From the NCBI RefSeq assembly GCF_009755275.1, contig NZ_WQLA01000004.1, forward strand, positions 372,001-436,000: a stretch of DNA of 64,000 nt, written 5' to 3'. Shown here one piece after another: positions 25,839 through 34,232 of this stretch. The first letter of the stretch is position 1, and every line of letters begins with the position of its first letter. This stretch comes from Mucilaginibacter aquatilis. GTDB lineage: Bacteria; Bacteroidota; Bacteroidia; Sphingobacteriales; Sphingobacteriaceae. The translations under genes were made by a program, and so were the position numbers. The notes beneath the pieces were generated by a model. The model was given only the letters and a program-made list of their open reading frames with translations. It was not told where the DNA came from and ran no database searches.

Positions 25839-28184
25839 TTAGTTTATTGGCTCATAGGCTATCGAGTCATCGCCTGCGTACAGTTCATTGCTAATGCGGT
25901 CGTTGATGTTATGAACTATACCATCAAGCTCTTCAGCGCACGTATTAATCATTTCAATTACCTGCTCCTTCTCCTCCATGCTTTTTGAGCCTCGAGCCAC
26001 ATAGGCAAGTCCTAAAATTGAGGCAACAGGCCTGCGGATTTCGTGCGAGCTAAGCCATGATATATGCTGTAGCACCTTATTCTGATGGTTTATCTTTTCC
26101 TCGCGCTTACGTCGGTCGGTTATATTCTGGTGCACGGCCATGTATCCAGTGTGTACACCCTTATCGTTAAATATAGGCTTGTATTCTACATTTACCCAAG
26201 GCGACGAACCGTCTTTCAAGAAATGTTGAATGTCAATACTGAACGTTTCCAGGGTTTCCTTACGGCGCCTGATTTCTTCAATTGTGCCCGGGGCAAATCT
26301 ATCACCTCCCAAAATATCGCCCGGGTAAATTCCTTTTAATTCCTCAAGCGTGTATCCCGAATATTCTTCAAAAGCACGATTAGCCCAGGTTATGCTATGA
26401 TCGGTATCCATAACAATAACCATGTTATTAATTTTGGTAATAATCTCAGCCAGGCGCTTATTTTCTTCGTTAGCTCTCTTCAAAGCATCAATATCTTTTA
26501 CCGCGCCAACTATGCGGGTTGCAACGCCCGACGAATTGTACAAGTAATATCCCTGTGAAAACACCCATATGTAATCTCTATGTCCGGCGCACTTAATACG
26601 ATATTCGCAGTCCCAGTTGGTTTCGCCGCGGTTTAATACTTCTTGCTGACTTCTGGTTACATTTTCCCTGTCGTCGGGATGTATATGCGATCTCCACCAT
26701 TTGAGAGATCTGCCAATTTCATTTGGGTCACAATTCAACAGCTCACTTACGTCAGTATAAAACGACAGGTAATCGTTTTGAATATCATAGTCGTAAATGA
26801 CATCGCGCGTTGCCTTAGCCACAGTTTCGTACCTTGATATTGCGCTTTCAAGCTGCATGTCTTTCAGCTTTTTATCGGTTATGTCTACAAAATAAACGGC
26901 AATTCCATCAACTGTAGGGTAGGCATCAACATAATGCCACTTTTTAAAATGCTTCCAATACGCCTCAAAACGTACCGGAATGTTCTCTTTAATAGCTTTG
27001 GTGTATTGCTTAAAGGTAATTCTTCCTTCAATACCAGGGAACACATCAGTCAAACCTTTCCCAATAACGTCAACAGCCGAAAGCCCTGTCTCAATTTCAA
27101 ATTTCCTGTTAACCTTAGTAAATATTAAACTATGATCGAGCGTGTAAAAACCCTCGTTAATACTGTTAAGTGTATCTTCGAGGTTAAGCATATACTTGTT
27201 GCGCTCATGCTCTAATTGTTTAAGCTCGGTTATATCTTGTGCTGAACCTAAAAGTTTAAGCGGCTTACCATCGGCCGAATGCACCAATTTTGCAATTTGC
27301 CTTATATACCGCGTTTCGCCGGTTAGCAAATGTATACGGTGAATTACATCAAACTTTCTACCCGTAGTAATTAAAAGATTTAGTGCATCCAGCATATCAG
27401 CCCTGTCTTCAGGGTATATCTGCTGCACATACAAATCATAAGGATTTTCGGTAGTATATGGCTCAATACCGGCTATACTATACATTTCCTCCGACCAAAT
27501 GAGCTGTTTATTTTCAAGATAAAACTCCCAACCGCCAACTCTTGCAATTTGCTGCGTTTCACTTAACTTGTTTTTTTCCTCACGCAATTCGTCATTTAAA
27601 CGCTTAAGCTCCTGTTCATAAGCAAGCTTTTGTGTAACATCCTGCGCCGTGACCATAATGTGACGCTTTTTGTTAAACGCTATTTGCTGGGAACTAATAG
27701 CTACAGAAACTTCACTGCCATCGCGCTTTAAATGACGCCAAACACCTGATGGTTTGAGTTGATCTGATACCTGGCTTATAGATTCGATCACCCGCTGCCT
27801 GTCTTCATCGGGTCGCATATCTAATATGCTCATGCTTAAAAATTCATCCCGGGTATACCCGTATTGGGCAATTGCCGTATCGTTAACGGAGATAAATTTT
27901 AAGGTAACAGGGTCATATATCCACTTGGCCAGCGGGCTTCCCTCATACATAGAGCGATATTGACGTTCGCCGTCTAAAAGCCTTTTATTATTTAATTTGA
28001 TAAGATACCACAACAGTAAAGTTGTAATAAAAACGAAGAAAACACCTTTTAAACTGCTTACAATAAGCATATCAGCAGCATTAAGCTGGCTCCTGAATAA
28101 AAAAAGTACCTTATCGCTTGCGGTTATCCACAAGCAACAAGTTAACAGATATATCAGTGAAATTTTTACCTCTCCTACCCTCAT
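25839..28184 (-). CDS. Membrane multi-PAS sensor protein ending in a HisKA-like His-box, no ATPase domain
   Basis: A 781-residue protein with two N-terminal transmembrane helices (about 8-28 and 40-62), five consecutive PAS/PAC units (about 75-195, 212-325, 335-440, 450-570, 582-697) and a terminal helical region with the phospho-acceptor motif SSHEIRRPVASILGL (about 712-726). The protein then stops about 50 residues later with no N, G1 or G2 ATP-binding boxes, so it cannot autophosphorylate as a normal histidine kinase. It could be phosphorylated in trans, act as a dimer scaffold or be truncated; however the end is clean and followed immediately by convergent rpoN. No response regulator is adjacent. 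Confidence 0.85.
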   Translation of the reverse strand: MRVGEVKISLIYLLTCCLWITASDKVLFLFRSQLNAADMLIVSSLKGVFFVFITTLLLWYLIKLNNKRLLDGERQYRSMYEGSPLAKWIYDPVTLKFISVNDTAIAQYGYTRDEFLSMSILDMRPDEDRQRVIESISQVSDQLKPSGVWRHLKRDGSEVSVAISSQQIAFNKKRHIMVTAQDVTQKLAYEQELKRLNDELREEKNKLSETQQIARVGGWEFYLENKQLIWSEEMYSIAGIEPYTTENPYDLYVQQIYPEDRADMLDALNLLITTGRKFDVIHRIHLLTGETRYIRQIAKLVHSADGKPLKLLGSAQDITELKQLEHERNKYMLNLEDTLNSINEGFYTLDHSLIFTKVNRKFEIETGLSAVDVIGKGLTDVFPGIEGRITFKQYTKAIKENIPVRFEAYWKHFKKWHYVDAYPTVDGIAVYFVDITDKKLKDMQLESAISRYETVAKATRDVIYDYDIQNDYLSFYTDVSELLNCDPNEIGRSLKWWRSHIHPDDRENVTRSQQEVLNRGETNWDCEYRIKCAGHRDYIWVFSQGYYLYNSSGVATRIVGAVKDIDALKRANEENKRLAEIITKINNMVIVMDTDHSITWANRAFEEYSGYTLEELKGIYPGDILGGDRFAPGTIEEIRRRKETLETFSIDIQHFLKDGSSPWVNVEYKPIFNDKGVHTGYMAVHQNITDRRKREEKINHQNKVLQHISWLSSHEIRRPVASILGLAYVARGSKSMEEKEQVIEMINTCAEELDGIVHNINDRISNELYAGDDSIAYEPIN

Positions 28185-28360
28185 TGCACGGTTACAAGCT
28201 TAATACGCAAAAAGGCAGAGTTGCGTTGCGTTACGAATGTATATTATTCTAATTTGGGGTACAAAAAGTAATATGTTTTTTAACTATAACAGCTAAATGA
28301 TATTTACTCAAGTGCAATATTATTACTATAAGTTAATATTACAAACGCCGTTCTTGAACA

Positions 28361-28388
28361 TTGCTAAAACCATTTAACGCTATATTTG
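28361..28388 (+). promoter_or_regulatory. Probable tsaC promoter
   Basis: TATATTTG at 28381-28388 matches TAnnTTTG, with TTG at 28361-28363, a 17-base spacer. It ends ten bases before the ATG, implying a very short or absent leader. Confidence 0.6.
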
Positions 28389-28398
28389 CTTCATATTT

Positions 28399-29019
28399 AT
28401 GCTACTTAAAATATATCCCGAAAACCCGAACCCTAAGGCTATTGAACAGGTGGTGCAGGTTTTGCGCCGAGGAGGTTTAATTATTTACCCTACAGATACC
28501 GTTTATGGCTTAGGGTGTGATATTACCAATCACCGAGCTATTGAGGCTGTGGCCAAACTTAGGAACATGAAGCCTGAAAAGGCTAATTTTTCATTTATAT
28601 GTTATGATTTAAGTAACCTGGCTGATTATAGTAAGCCAATAGATAACAGCATTTTCAGGGTATTGAAAAAGGCGCTGCCTGGTCCGTTCACTTTTATATT
28701 AAATGCCAGCGGCTTAGTACCAAAATTACTTAGCTCTAAAAAGAAGACTGTAGGTATACGTGTACCTGATAACGTTATTGCCCGCGAAATTGTACACCAG
28801 CTAGGCAACCCCATATTGTCCACCTCCATTAAAGATGATGACGATATTATAGAATACTCAACCGATCCTGAACTGATACATGAAAAATATCAGGATTTAG
28901 TTGATATCGTAATTGACGGTGGATATGGTGGTAACGTAGCTTCAACGGTAGTTGACGTAACCTCGGGTGAGTTTGAAGTTATTCGTGAGGGAAAAGGTGA
29001 TTTAGAGGCATATTTGTAA
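28399..29019 (+). CDS. tsaC: L-threonylcarbamoyladenylate synthase (TsaC/Sua5/YrdC)
   Basis: Makes threonylcarbamoyl-AMP from threonine, bicarbonate and ATP, the first step of t6A tRNA modification. The 206-residue length fits the short TsaC/YciO form without the Sua5 C-terminal domain. Visible are GGLIIYPTDTVYGLGCD (about 30-46), KLRNMKPEKANFSFI, PGPFTFIL and the VGIRVPDN motif near 113-120. TsaC and YciO are hard to separate by eye; the sequence KPEKANF slightly suggests the YciO-like side. The gene stands alone on the plus strand. Confidence 0.85.
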   Translation: MLLKIYPENPNPKAIEQVVQVLRRGGLIIYPTDTVYGLGCDITNHRAIEAVAKLRNMKPEKANFSFICYDLSNLADYSKPIDNSIFRVLKKALPGPFTFILNASGLVPKLLSSKKKTVGIRVPDNVIAREIVHQLGNPILSTSIKDDDDIIEYSTDPELIHEKYQDLVDIVIDGGYGGNVASTVVDVTSGEFEVIREGKGDLEAYL

Positions 29020-29055
29020 GTTCAACAGCTCCTAGAACTGCAAAGTTATACAAAT

Positions 29056-29138
29056 ATGTCATTTCGAGGAACGAGAGATCTTTTCAAAGTGACCAACTAA
29101 TCGACCCGAAAAAATTTCTCGTAACGTCGAAATGACAT
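29056..29138. repeat. Palindromic repeat element (MITE/REP-like)
   Basis: An 83-bp unit with inverted ends ATGTCATTTCGA (29056-29067) and TCGAAATGACAT (29127-29138) and inner arms GAGAGAT / ATTTCTC. This type of small inverted-repeat spacer element is common between genes of Bacteroidetes. It sits between the convergent tsaC and trpA and may act as a bidirectional terminator or stabiliser. No ORF inside. Confidence 0.75.
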
Positions 29139-29173
29139 AATTTGATTCTATCGTTTAAAAACTGACTTGGGAT

Positions 29174-29944
29174 TTAATTCCTAATACTCTTTACAAACTC
29201 CGGAATACGCTCTAAATACCCTTCCTCTGCCTGGAATTTCACAAATGCACTACCAACAATTGCACCGTTGGCATATGCGGTAGCTTTATCAAATGCAGCC
29301 TTATTGCTGATGCCGAAACCAATAACCACCGGATTATTCAATTCCATGTCTTTGATGCGTTTAAAATACGTTTCCGTTACATCTGAAAGCGTTAAGCTAC
29401 CGCCGGTTATGGAGGCTGATGATAAAAGATAAATAAAGCTATTGCTCAGGCCATCTATCTTGCGTATACGATCTTCGGCAGTTTGCGGTGTTACCAGGAA
29501 GATATTGCTAAGGCCATGTTTAGCAAAGCATTCTTTATACAAGGTTTCGTACTCGTACATAGGCAGGTCGGGTACAATAACACCGTCTACTCCTACTTCG
29601 GCGGCCTTAGCACAAAAACGTTCAACACCATATTGCACCATAGGGTTGGCATAGCCCATTAATAAAACGGGAATGCTAACACGCTTACGCAGCTCGGCCA
29701 GTTGCTCAAATAATACGTTCAACGTCATACCGTTATCAAGCGCCTGCTGCGAACTATTTTGAATAGTAGGTCCATCGGCAACCGGATCAGAATACGGAAA
29801 GCCTATTTCCAAAAAATCAACCCCGGCTTTTTCTAAAGCCTCAGCTACATCAACAGTAGCGTTTAAGTCGGGGTATCCGGCAGTAAAGTATACAGATAGC
29901 AGGTTGTTCTTCTTTTGGTTGAACATGCTGTTTAGTCGGTTCAT
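29174..29944 (-). CDS. trpA: Tryptophan synthase alpha chain
   Basis: Aldolytic subunit, 256 residues, cleaving indole-3-glycerol phosphate to indole and glyceraldehyde 3-phosphate. The catalytic glutamate motif FLEIGFPYSDPVADGPTIQ is at about 44-62 and VPDLPMYEYETL around 125-136. Last gene of the trp cluster. A 92-bp spacer with a long inverted repeat separates it from trpB, unusual since trpB and trpA are normally close together. Confidence 0.97.
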   Translation of the reverse strand: MNRLNSMFNQKKNNLLSVYFTAGYPDLNATVDVAEALEKAGVDFLEIGFPYSDPVADGPTIQNSSQQALDNGMTLNVLFEQLAELRKRVSIPVLLMGYANPMVQYGVERFCAKAAEVGVDGVIVPDLPMYEYETLYKECFAKHGLSNIFLVTPQTAEDRIRKIDGLSNSFIYLLSSASITGGSLTLSDVTETYFKRIKDMELNNPVVIGFGISNKAAFDKATAYANGAIVGSAFVKFQAEEGYLERIPEFVKSIRN

Positions 29945-29952
29945 TCTTTTAG

Positions 29953-30023
29953 TTCATAGTTGATGGTTAATAGTTCATAGTAGAGATTAGTTATGCATTT
30001 TGCCATGAACCATCACCTATGAA
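29953..30023. repeat. Inverted repeat in trpB-trpA spacer
   Basis: Arms TTCATAGTTGATGGTT (29953-29968) and AACCATCACCTATGAA (30008-30023) pair at 15 of 16 positions around a 39-base loop. A relative of this element (TTCATAG core) lies in the trpD-trpF spacer, so a repeat family has entered the operon. Confidence 0.75.
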
Positions 30024-30036
30024 CCATAAACCTATG

Positions 30037-31218
30037 TTAAAATCCAAAGTGTTTAATATAAGTACTCAAATCCTTATCGCCACGGCCTGACAAGCAGATA
30101 ACAACATTATCAGTTTTTTCAAACTTCATTTTTTCAAGCTGGGCGAATGCATGTGCCGATTCAATGGCCGGTATAATACCCTCCAGTTTCGATAACAACA
30201 GACCTGCTTGCAAAGCTTCTTCGTCGGTAATGTTGACGTATTCGGCACGTTTAATTTTATGCAAATGCGCATGTTGCGGACCAATACCCGGGTAATCTAA
30301 ACCGGCTGAGATAGAATAAGGTTCTACTACCTGCCCATCTTCAGTTTGCATTAAAATGGTGCGACTACCATGTAGTATACCTTCCTTGCCTAAAACCGAC
30401 GTTGCTGCTGAGTGACCACTGTTAACCCCTTTTCCGGCTGCTTCAATGGCTATTAGTTTTACATCCTCATCTTCTAAGAAATGGTAGAACATCCCCATGG
30501 CATTACTACCGCCGCCCACACAGGCCAGCACGTATTGCGGCAACTCATTACCTGTATGCTCAAGCAGTTGCTTTTTAGCTTCTAATGATATAATGGATTG
30601 AAACTTGGCTACCATCTCTGGGTACGGATATGGCCCCACTACCGAACCTATAATGTAATGCGTATCAACGGGATTGTTTATCCAGTCGCGCATGGCCTCG
30701 TTAGTAGCATCTTTCAATGTTTTGCTGCCCGATGTAGCCGGTACTACCTTTGCTCCCAACATTTTCATACGGGCTACATTTGGCGCCTGGCGCTCCATGT
30801 CAATTTCGCCCATGTAAACTACGCATTCAATACCCATGAGGGCACAAACGGTAGCTGTAGCCACACCATGCTGACCTGCACCGGTCTCAGCAATAATGCG
30901 CTTTTTGCCCAAACGCTGTGCTAACAGTATTTGCCCGATGGCATTATTAATTTTGTGTGAGCCGGTATGATTCAAATCCTCACGCTTAAGAAAAATATTT
31001 GCACCATATTTTTCAGACAAGCGCTTGGCGTGATACAAAGGAGATGGGCGGCCTACGTAATCTTTTAACAACGATTTAAACTCAGCTTTAAAGCTTTCGT
31101 CGGTAATAATGTTTTGGTACTGCTGGCGTAGCTCTTCTACGTTTGGGTACAGCATTTCGGGGATGTAAGCACCACCAAAATCGCCATAGTAACCTTGTTC
31201 GTTAACCGTATATTTCAT
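30037..31218 (-). CDS. trpB: Tryptophan synthase beta chain
   Basis: PLP enzyme, 393 residues, that condenses indole with serine. It carries the PLP lysine motif [12 protein letters not shown] (about 78-89), the indole-channel [17 protein letters not shown] segment, the phosphate loop GGGSNAMG (about 229-236) and the C-terminal [10 protein letters not shown]. Standard TrpB1 length. It starts one base after trpF ends, so trpF-trpB are coupled. Confidence 0.98.
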   Translation of the reverse strand: MKYTVNEQGYYGDFGGAYIPEMLYPNVEELRQQYQNIITDESFKAEFKSLLKDYVGRPSPLYHAKRLSEKYGANIFLKREDLNHTGSHKINNAIGQILLAQRLGKKRIIAETGAGQHGVATATVCALMGIECVVYMGEIDMERQAPNVARMKMLGAKVVPATSGSKTLKDATNEAMRDWINNPVDTHYIIGSVVGPYPYPEMVAKFQSIISLEAKKQLLEHTGNELPQYVLACVGGGSNAMGMFYHFLEDEDVKLIAIEAAGKGVNSGHSAATSVLGKEGILHGSRTILMQTEDGQVVEPYSISAGLDYPGIGPQHAHLHKIKRAEYVNITDEEALQAGLLLSKLEGIIPAIESAHAFAQLEKMKFEKTDNVVICLSGRGDKDLSTYIKHFGF

Positions 31219-31219
31219 G

Positions 31220-31840
31220 TTAGTTTGTTCTCAATAATGTAAAAGCAGCGCGCAACTTGTTCTCATCTTTTAAGCCTGGCTCCATTTCAAAGCGGCTGTT
31301 TAAGTCAACACCATAAAACGCCGGGTGTTTAATTTGTTTTACCTCAGTTAAGTTATCAGCACTCAATCCGCCCGAAAGGAAGAACGGCACATCTAACTGA
31401 TATTGATCCAACACCCGCCAATCAAACACCTGCCCCGAGCCGCCATGAGCCGCGGTTTTGGTGTCAAATAAAAAGTAATCAACCTTATCGGCATAGTCCG
31501 CCAACACCCCAAAATCGAAAGTTTCATCTATACCAAATGCCTTTAGCACAGTACCCTTTTCTCGTAATTCAGCACAGTATCCCGGGCTTTCACTGCCATG
31601 CAATTGTACGGCAGCAAGCTGGTATTGGTTTATCAGCCGTTTAACCGTTTTTATATCTTCGTTTACAAAAACACCCGTTTTAATAATAGACGCAGGTAAC
31701 TTAGCTATTTCAGCAGCAGGTAAATCACCCACATACCTCGGCGATTTGCTATAGAAAATAAATCCTATGTAATCGGGTTTTAGACCAGCAATGCCCTTAA
31801 TGTTACCGGGCACTTTCATGCCGCATACTTTTATTTTCAT
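31220..31840 (-). CDS. trpF: Phosphoribosylanthranilate isomerase
   Basis: Amadori isomerase converting phosphoribosylanthranilate to CdRP; 206 residues from the ATG at 31840. That start gives MKIKVCGMK, the family N-terminus with the catalytic cysteine at position 5 or 6; the longer frame would translate the edge of a repeat. Later motifs include [16 protein letters not shown] and the C-terminal [11 protein letters not shown] and GVDLNSRFE. Directly coupled to trpB. TrpC, normally next to it, is missing here. Confidence 0.96.
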   Translation of the reverse strand: MKIKVCGMKVPGNIKGIAGLKPDYIGFIFYSKSPRYVGDLPAAEIAKLPASIIKTGVFVNEDIKTVKRLINQYQLAAVQLHGSESPGYCAELREKGTVLKAFGIDETFDFGVLADYADKVDYFLFDTKTAAHGGSGQVFDWRVLDQYQLDVPFFLSGGLSADNLTEVKQIKHPAFYGVDLNSRFEMEPGLKDENKLRAAFTLLRTN

Positions 31841-31862
31841 CTGATAGCTTATAGATGATGGA

Positions 31863-31915
31863 TCATAGTTCATAGTAGCTTCTTTTAGTTTGATAATTCT
31901 TACTATGAACCATGA
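31863..31915. repeat. Inverted repeat in trpD-trpF spacer
   Basis: Arms TCATAGTTCATAGTA (31863-31877) and TACTATGAACCATGA (31901-31915) pair at 14 of 15 positions. It occupies the 82-bp gap where trpC usually sits, and resembles the element between trpB and trpA. Confidence 0.7.
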
Positions 31916-31922
31916 ATGAAAT

Positions 31923-32909
31923 CTAATTCAACAAGGCATTAAAGCTCTTTAAAGCACTTCCTTTCAACAATGATTCCTCTGCCTCATAAAAACAATCGGC
32001 GAAGGTTTTGGCAGGCTCAATGGTGCGTATGGCTAGTGCAGCGTTGCATAGCACAACATTATTTTGCACGGTACTGCCTTCAACTTTTAATACCTGCGTA
32101 AATATACCAGCCGAATCAGCAACTGTATGTCCACCGGTTATATCCATAGCGTTTACTTTATCAAAACCTAACTGAGTAATACTGTTGATTTTTTCCCCTT
32201 CGGCCGAAAACGTTTTAAAATCTCCGGTTAGCGATACTTCATCATAACCATCCAGCGCATTAACAATGGTGTAGTTCACATCGGCTTTTTGGTAAAGGTA
32301 AGCATACAACCTTGCCAGTTCGAGGTTATACACCCCCACCATTTGGTTGTTTGGCCTTGCTGGGTTTACCATTGGCCCAAGCATGTTAAAAAACGTTTTT
32401 ACAGCCAATTCTTTACGTACGGGCGCAACCGTTTTCATAGCCGGGTGAAACAGCGGAGCATGCAAAAAGCAAATGCCAGCCTTATCCAAACTGTTATTCA
32501 GCTTATCCAAATCATTGGTAAACTGGTAACCTAAATATTCCATTACATTGCTTGAACCACAGCCCGACGACACACCGTAGTTGCCATGCTTGGCCACTTT
32601 ATACCCTGCCCCAGCTACAACGAATGATGCCAGCGTAGATATATTGAATGTGTCTTTGCCATCACCGCCGGTTCCGCACAAATCTATAAGCTCATCGGCC
32701 TCCAGCTTAATAGGAAGGCAAAGCTCTAGCATAGCATCGCGGAAACCTTCCAGCTCGTCTACAGTGATCATGCGCATACAATAGGCCGTCATAAACGAGG
32801 CCATTTGCGAGGTATTATACTTGCCTTGAGCAATATTGGTCAAAATTTCTTTCGACTGCTCGCGGCTAAATGTTTTATGCTCAAATAAGTGGTTAAGTAT
32901 AGCTTTCAT
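31923..32909 (-). CDS. trpD: Anthranilate phosphoribosyltransferase
   Basis: Joins anthranilate and PRPP in the second step of tryptophan synthesis; 328 residues. PRPP-binding and catalytic motifs are intact: LCGTGGDGKDTFNIST (about 79-94) and KHGNYGVSSGCGSSN (about 106-120). First structural gene after the attenuator, although trpE and trpG would normally precede it. Its ATG lies 102 bases from the attenuator stem, the gap being filled by an inverted repeat. Confidence 0.97.
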   Translation of the reverse strand: MKAILNHLFEHKTFSREQSKEILTNIAQGKYNTSQMASFMTAYCMRMITVDELEGFRDAMLELCLPIKLEADELIDLCGTGGDGKDTFNISTLASFVVAGAGYKVAKHGNYGVSSGCGSSNVMEYLGYQFTNDLDKLNNSLDKAGICFLHAPLFHPAMKTVAPVRKELAVKTFFNMLGPMVNPARPNNQMVGVYNLELARLYAYLYQKADVNYTIVNALDGYDEVSLTGDFKTFSAEGEKINSITQLGFDKVNAMDITGGHTVADSAGIFTQVLKVEGSTVQNNVVLCNAALAIRTIEPAKTFADCFYEAEESLLKGSALKSFNALLN

Positions 32910-32910
32910 A

Positions 32911-33008
32911 GCTCCCAGCCCCCTAAAGGGGGAGCTGCCTTTCTAAATTTGTTTAAACTTTTTATCCCTGGTTGATTTTTTTGCTCCCCCTTCAGGGGGC
33001 TGGGGGGC
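32911..33008. repeat. Inverted pair of CCCCCT-AAGGGGG repeat units
   Basis: Two copies of a self-complementary unit, CAGCCCCCTAAAGGGGGAGC (32916-32935) and its inverted partner GCTCCCCCTTCAGGGGGCTG (32983-33002), separated by about 47 AT-rich bases. Each folds by itself and the two can also pair. Such units are frequent in Sphingobacteriaceae intergenic DNA. The element sits exactly between the trp attenuator and trpD. Confidence 0.8.
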
Positions 33009-33010
33009 AA

Positions 33011-33040
33011 AGAAAAAGGGTTGCCTTTTGGGCAACCCTT
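33011..33040 (-). terminator. trp attenuator terminator (3:4 hairpin)
   Basis: On the minus strand a perfect 10-bp stem AAGGGTTGCC / GGCAACCCTT (33031-33040 and 33016-33025) with a five-base loop, followed by TTTCTTT. It lies 36 bases after the leader-peptide stop, where the terminator of an amino-acid attenuator is expected. Its 5' arm can alternatively pair with the post-stop segment. Confidence 0.9.
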
Positions 33041-33076
33041 CGTAATATTTTGTACTTACAAAAACAGGAGATTGCC

Positions 33077-33124
33077 TTACGATTTCTCGTTAAGCCACCA
33101 CCAGTTGTTGTTTTGTAATTTCAT
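33077..33124 (-). CDS. trpL: trp operon leader peptide (WWW)
   Basis: A 15-residue reading frame MKLQNNNWWWLNEKS on the minus strand. Codons 8, 9 and 10 are three tandem TGG (Trp) codons. The stop codon lies within the right arm of the leader hairpin. It begins only about 17 bases after the -7 element, so the mRNA leader is very short. Too small for ordinary gene calling; support comes from the Trp codon run, the attenuator structures and the downstream trp genes. Confidence 0.9.
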   Translation of the reverse strand: MKLQNNNWWWLNEKS

Positions 33125-33140
33125 GTTCTGTTTATGTTGG

Positions 33141-33171
33141 CAAATATATTATTGATTTTTTGAAATGCAAA
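33141..33171 (-). promoter_or_regulatory. trp leader promoter (Bacteroidetes -33/-7 type)
   Basis: Minus strand TTTG (33168-33171), exactly 19 bases, then TATATTTG (33141-33148): an exact consensus match. It lies 17 bases from the leader-peptide ATG. Confidence 0.88.
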
Positions 33172-33214
33172 TCTTAATATAATTTTATCAACAAATAATA
33201 TTGCAATACATCAT

Positions 33215-34174
33215 ATGGCTTTTGATAAAAAAGTGAGCAACTCAGAAGATGATTTAGGTTTTGGCAGGCAGGCAGTTGCTAAACGGCAACGCACTATAAA
33301 TAAAGACGGTTCAATTAATGTAAGTAGAAAGGGATTACCCTTTTTTAGAACTACTGATGTTTACAACAACCTCATCAGCATGAGCTGGACCCGCTTTTGG
33401 GCAGTTATTGTAACCGGATATTTAATTACCAACCTTATTTTTGCAACGGTATATAACTTAACCGGTATTGAAAATCTCAGAGGTGCCGATGGCGGAAACT
33501 TGTTCGAGCACTTCTACAATGCCTTTTTCTTTTCGGCACAAACGCTTTCCACTGTAGGGTACGGGCACATAAGTCCCAAAGGTTTTTTGACAAATACTAT
33601 TGCAGCTTTTGAGTCGATGTTGGGTTTGCTAGCCTTTGCCTTAGCTACCGGCTTGCTGTACGGACGCTTTTCCAGGCCCTCGGCCAAAATTATTTTCAGT
33701 GAAAACATGTTGGTAGCACCGTACCTGCAAGGCGAACGCGGTCTTATGTTCAGGCTGGCAAACATGCGCGCAAATACTTTAATCGACCTAAATGTAAGCG
33801 TAGTATTCTCCTACAATGAAGATGTTGACGGTAAAACCGTTCGTAAGTTCTTTCCTCTTGCCCTGGAACGTACAACGGCAAATATACTTACCCTGAGTTG
33901 GACGGTTGTTCATCCATTGAATGATGATAGCCCGATAAAGCATATCACCAGCGACGATTTAGAGCGCACCAATGCCAACTTTGCCGTATTGTTGAAGGCA
34001 TATGACGATTCTTTTTCGGAAACAGTACACTCCCGTACCTCTTACCAATATGATGAGGTTGTTTGGGGTGCACGCTTTGTGCCTGCTTTTTACGCCGATG
34101 AGACCGGCAAGATGATATTAGATTTAGGTAAGATAAGTGATTTTGCACAGGCTGAAATGCCTTTAGATGCTTAA
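33215..34174 (+). CDS. Inward-rectifier potassium channel (KirBac-like)
   Basis: A 319-residue channel with two membrane helices flanking a pore loop: TM1 about 58-82, selectivity filter TVGYGH at 113-118, TM2 about 130-155, followed by the cytoplasmic immunoglobulin-like Kir domain (FRLANMRANTLIDLNVSVVFS through YDEVVWGARFVPAF). The Kir cytoplasmic domain identifies inward rectifiers rather than simple two-TM channels. It is expressed divergently from the trp leader, with about 45 bases between the trp promoter and its ATG. A well conserved Bacteroidetes gene. Confidence 0.93.
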   Translation: MAFDKKVSNSEDDLGFGRQAVAKRQRTINKDGSINVSRKGLPFFRTTDVYNNLISMSWTRFWAVIVTGYLITNLIFATVYNLTGIENLRGADGGNLFEHFYNAFFFSAQTLSTVGYGHISPKGFLTNTIAAFESMLGLLAFALATGLLYGRFSRPSAKIIFSENMLVAPYLQGERGLMFRLANMRANTLIDLNVSVVFSYNEDVDGKTVRKFFPLALERTTANILTLSWTVVHPLNDDSPIKHITSDDLERTNANFAVLLKAYDDSFSETVHSRTSYQYDEVVWGARFVPAFYADETGKMILDLGKISDFAQAEMPLDA

Positions 34175-34232
34175 TTTGAATTAAATTGAACTAATAGTTA
34201 ACAAATAGGTTTAGTATTAAAACTACTGAACT

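Larger units (their letters stand above)
33011..33136 (-). ncRNA. trp operon leader RNA with transcription attenuator
   Basis: Leader transcript from the promoter at 33141-33171 to the terminator. Mutually exclusive structures: hairpin 1:2 at 33074-33095 (GCTTAACGA / TCGTAAGGC around a GAAA tetraloop, 8 of 9 paired including one wobble); antiterminator 2:3 pairing GGCAATCT (33069-33076) with GGGTTGCC (33031-33038), 8 pairs with two G-U; terminator 3:4. A ribosome stalled on the three Trp codons (33095-33103) would cover the left arm of 1:2 and free segment 2 for the antiterminator; a ribosome reaching the stop covers segment 2 and lets the terminator form. This is the logic of the enterobacterial trp attenuator. 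A candidate RNA class named Bacteroid-trp has, as I recall, been proposed in this phylum; this may be a member. Confidence 0.88.

Noticed and set aside
29941..30036. Possible regulatory RNA between trpB and trpA
   Set aside because: The sequence is better explained by an inverted-repeat family with a relative in the trpD-trpF spacer.
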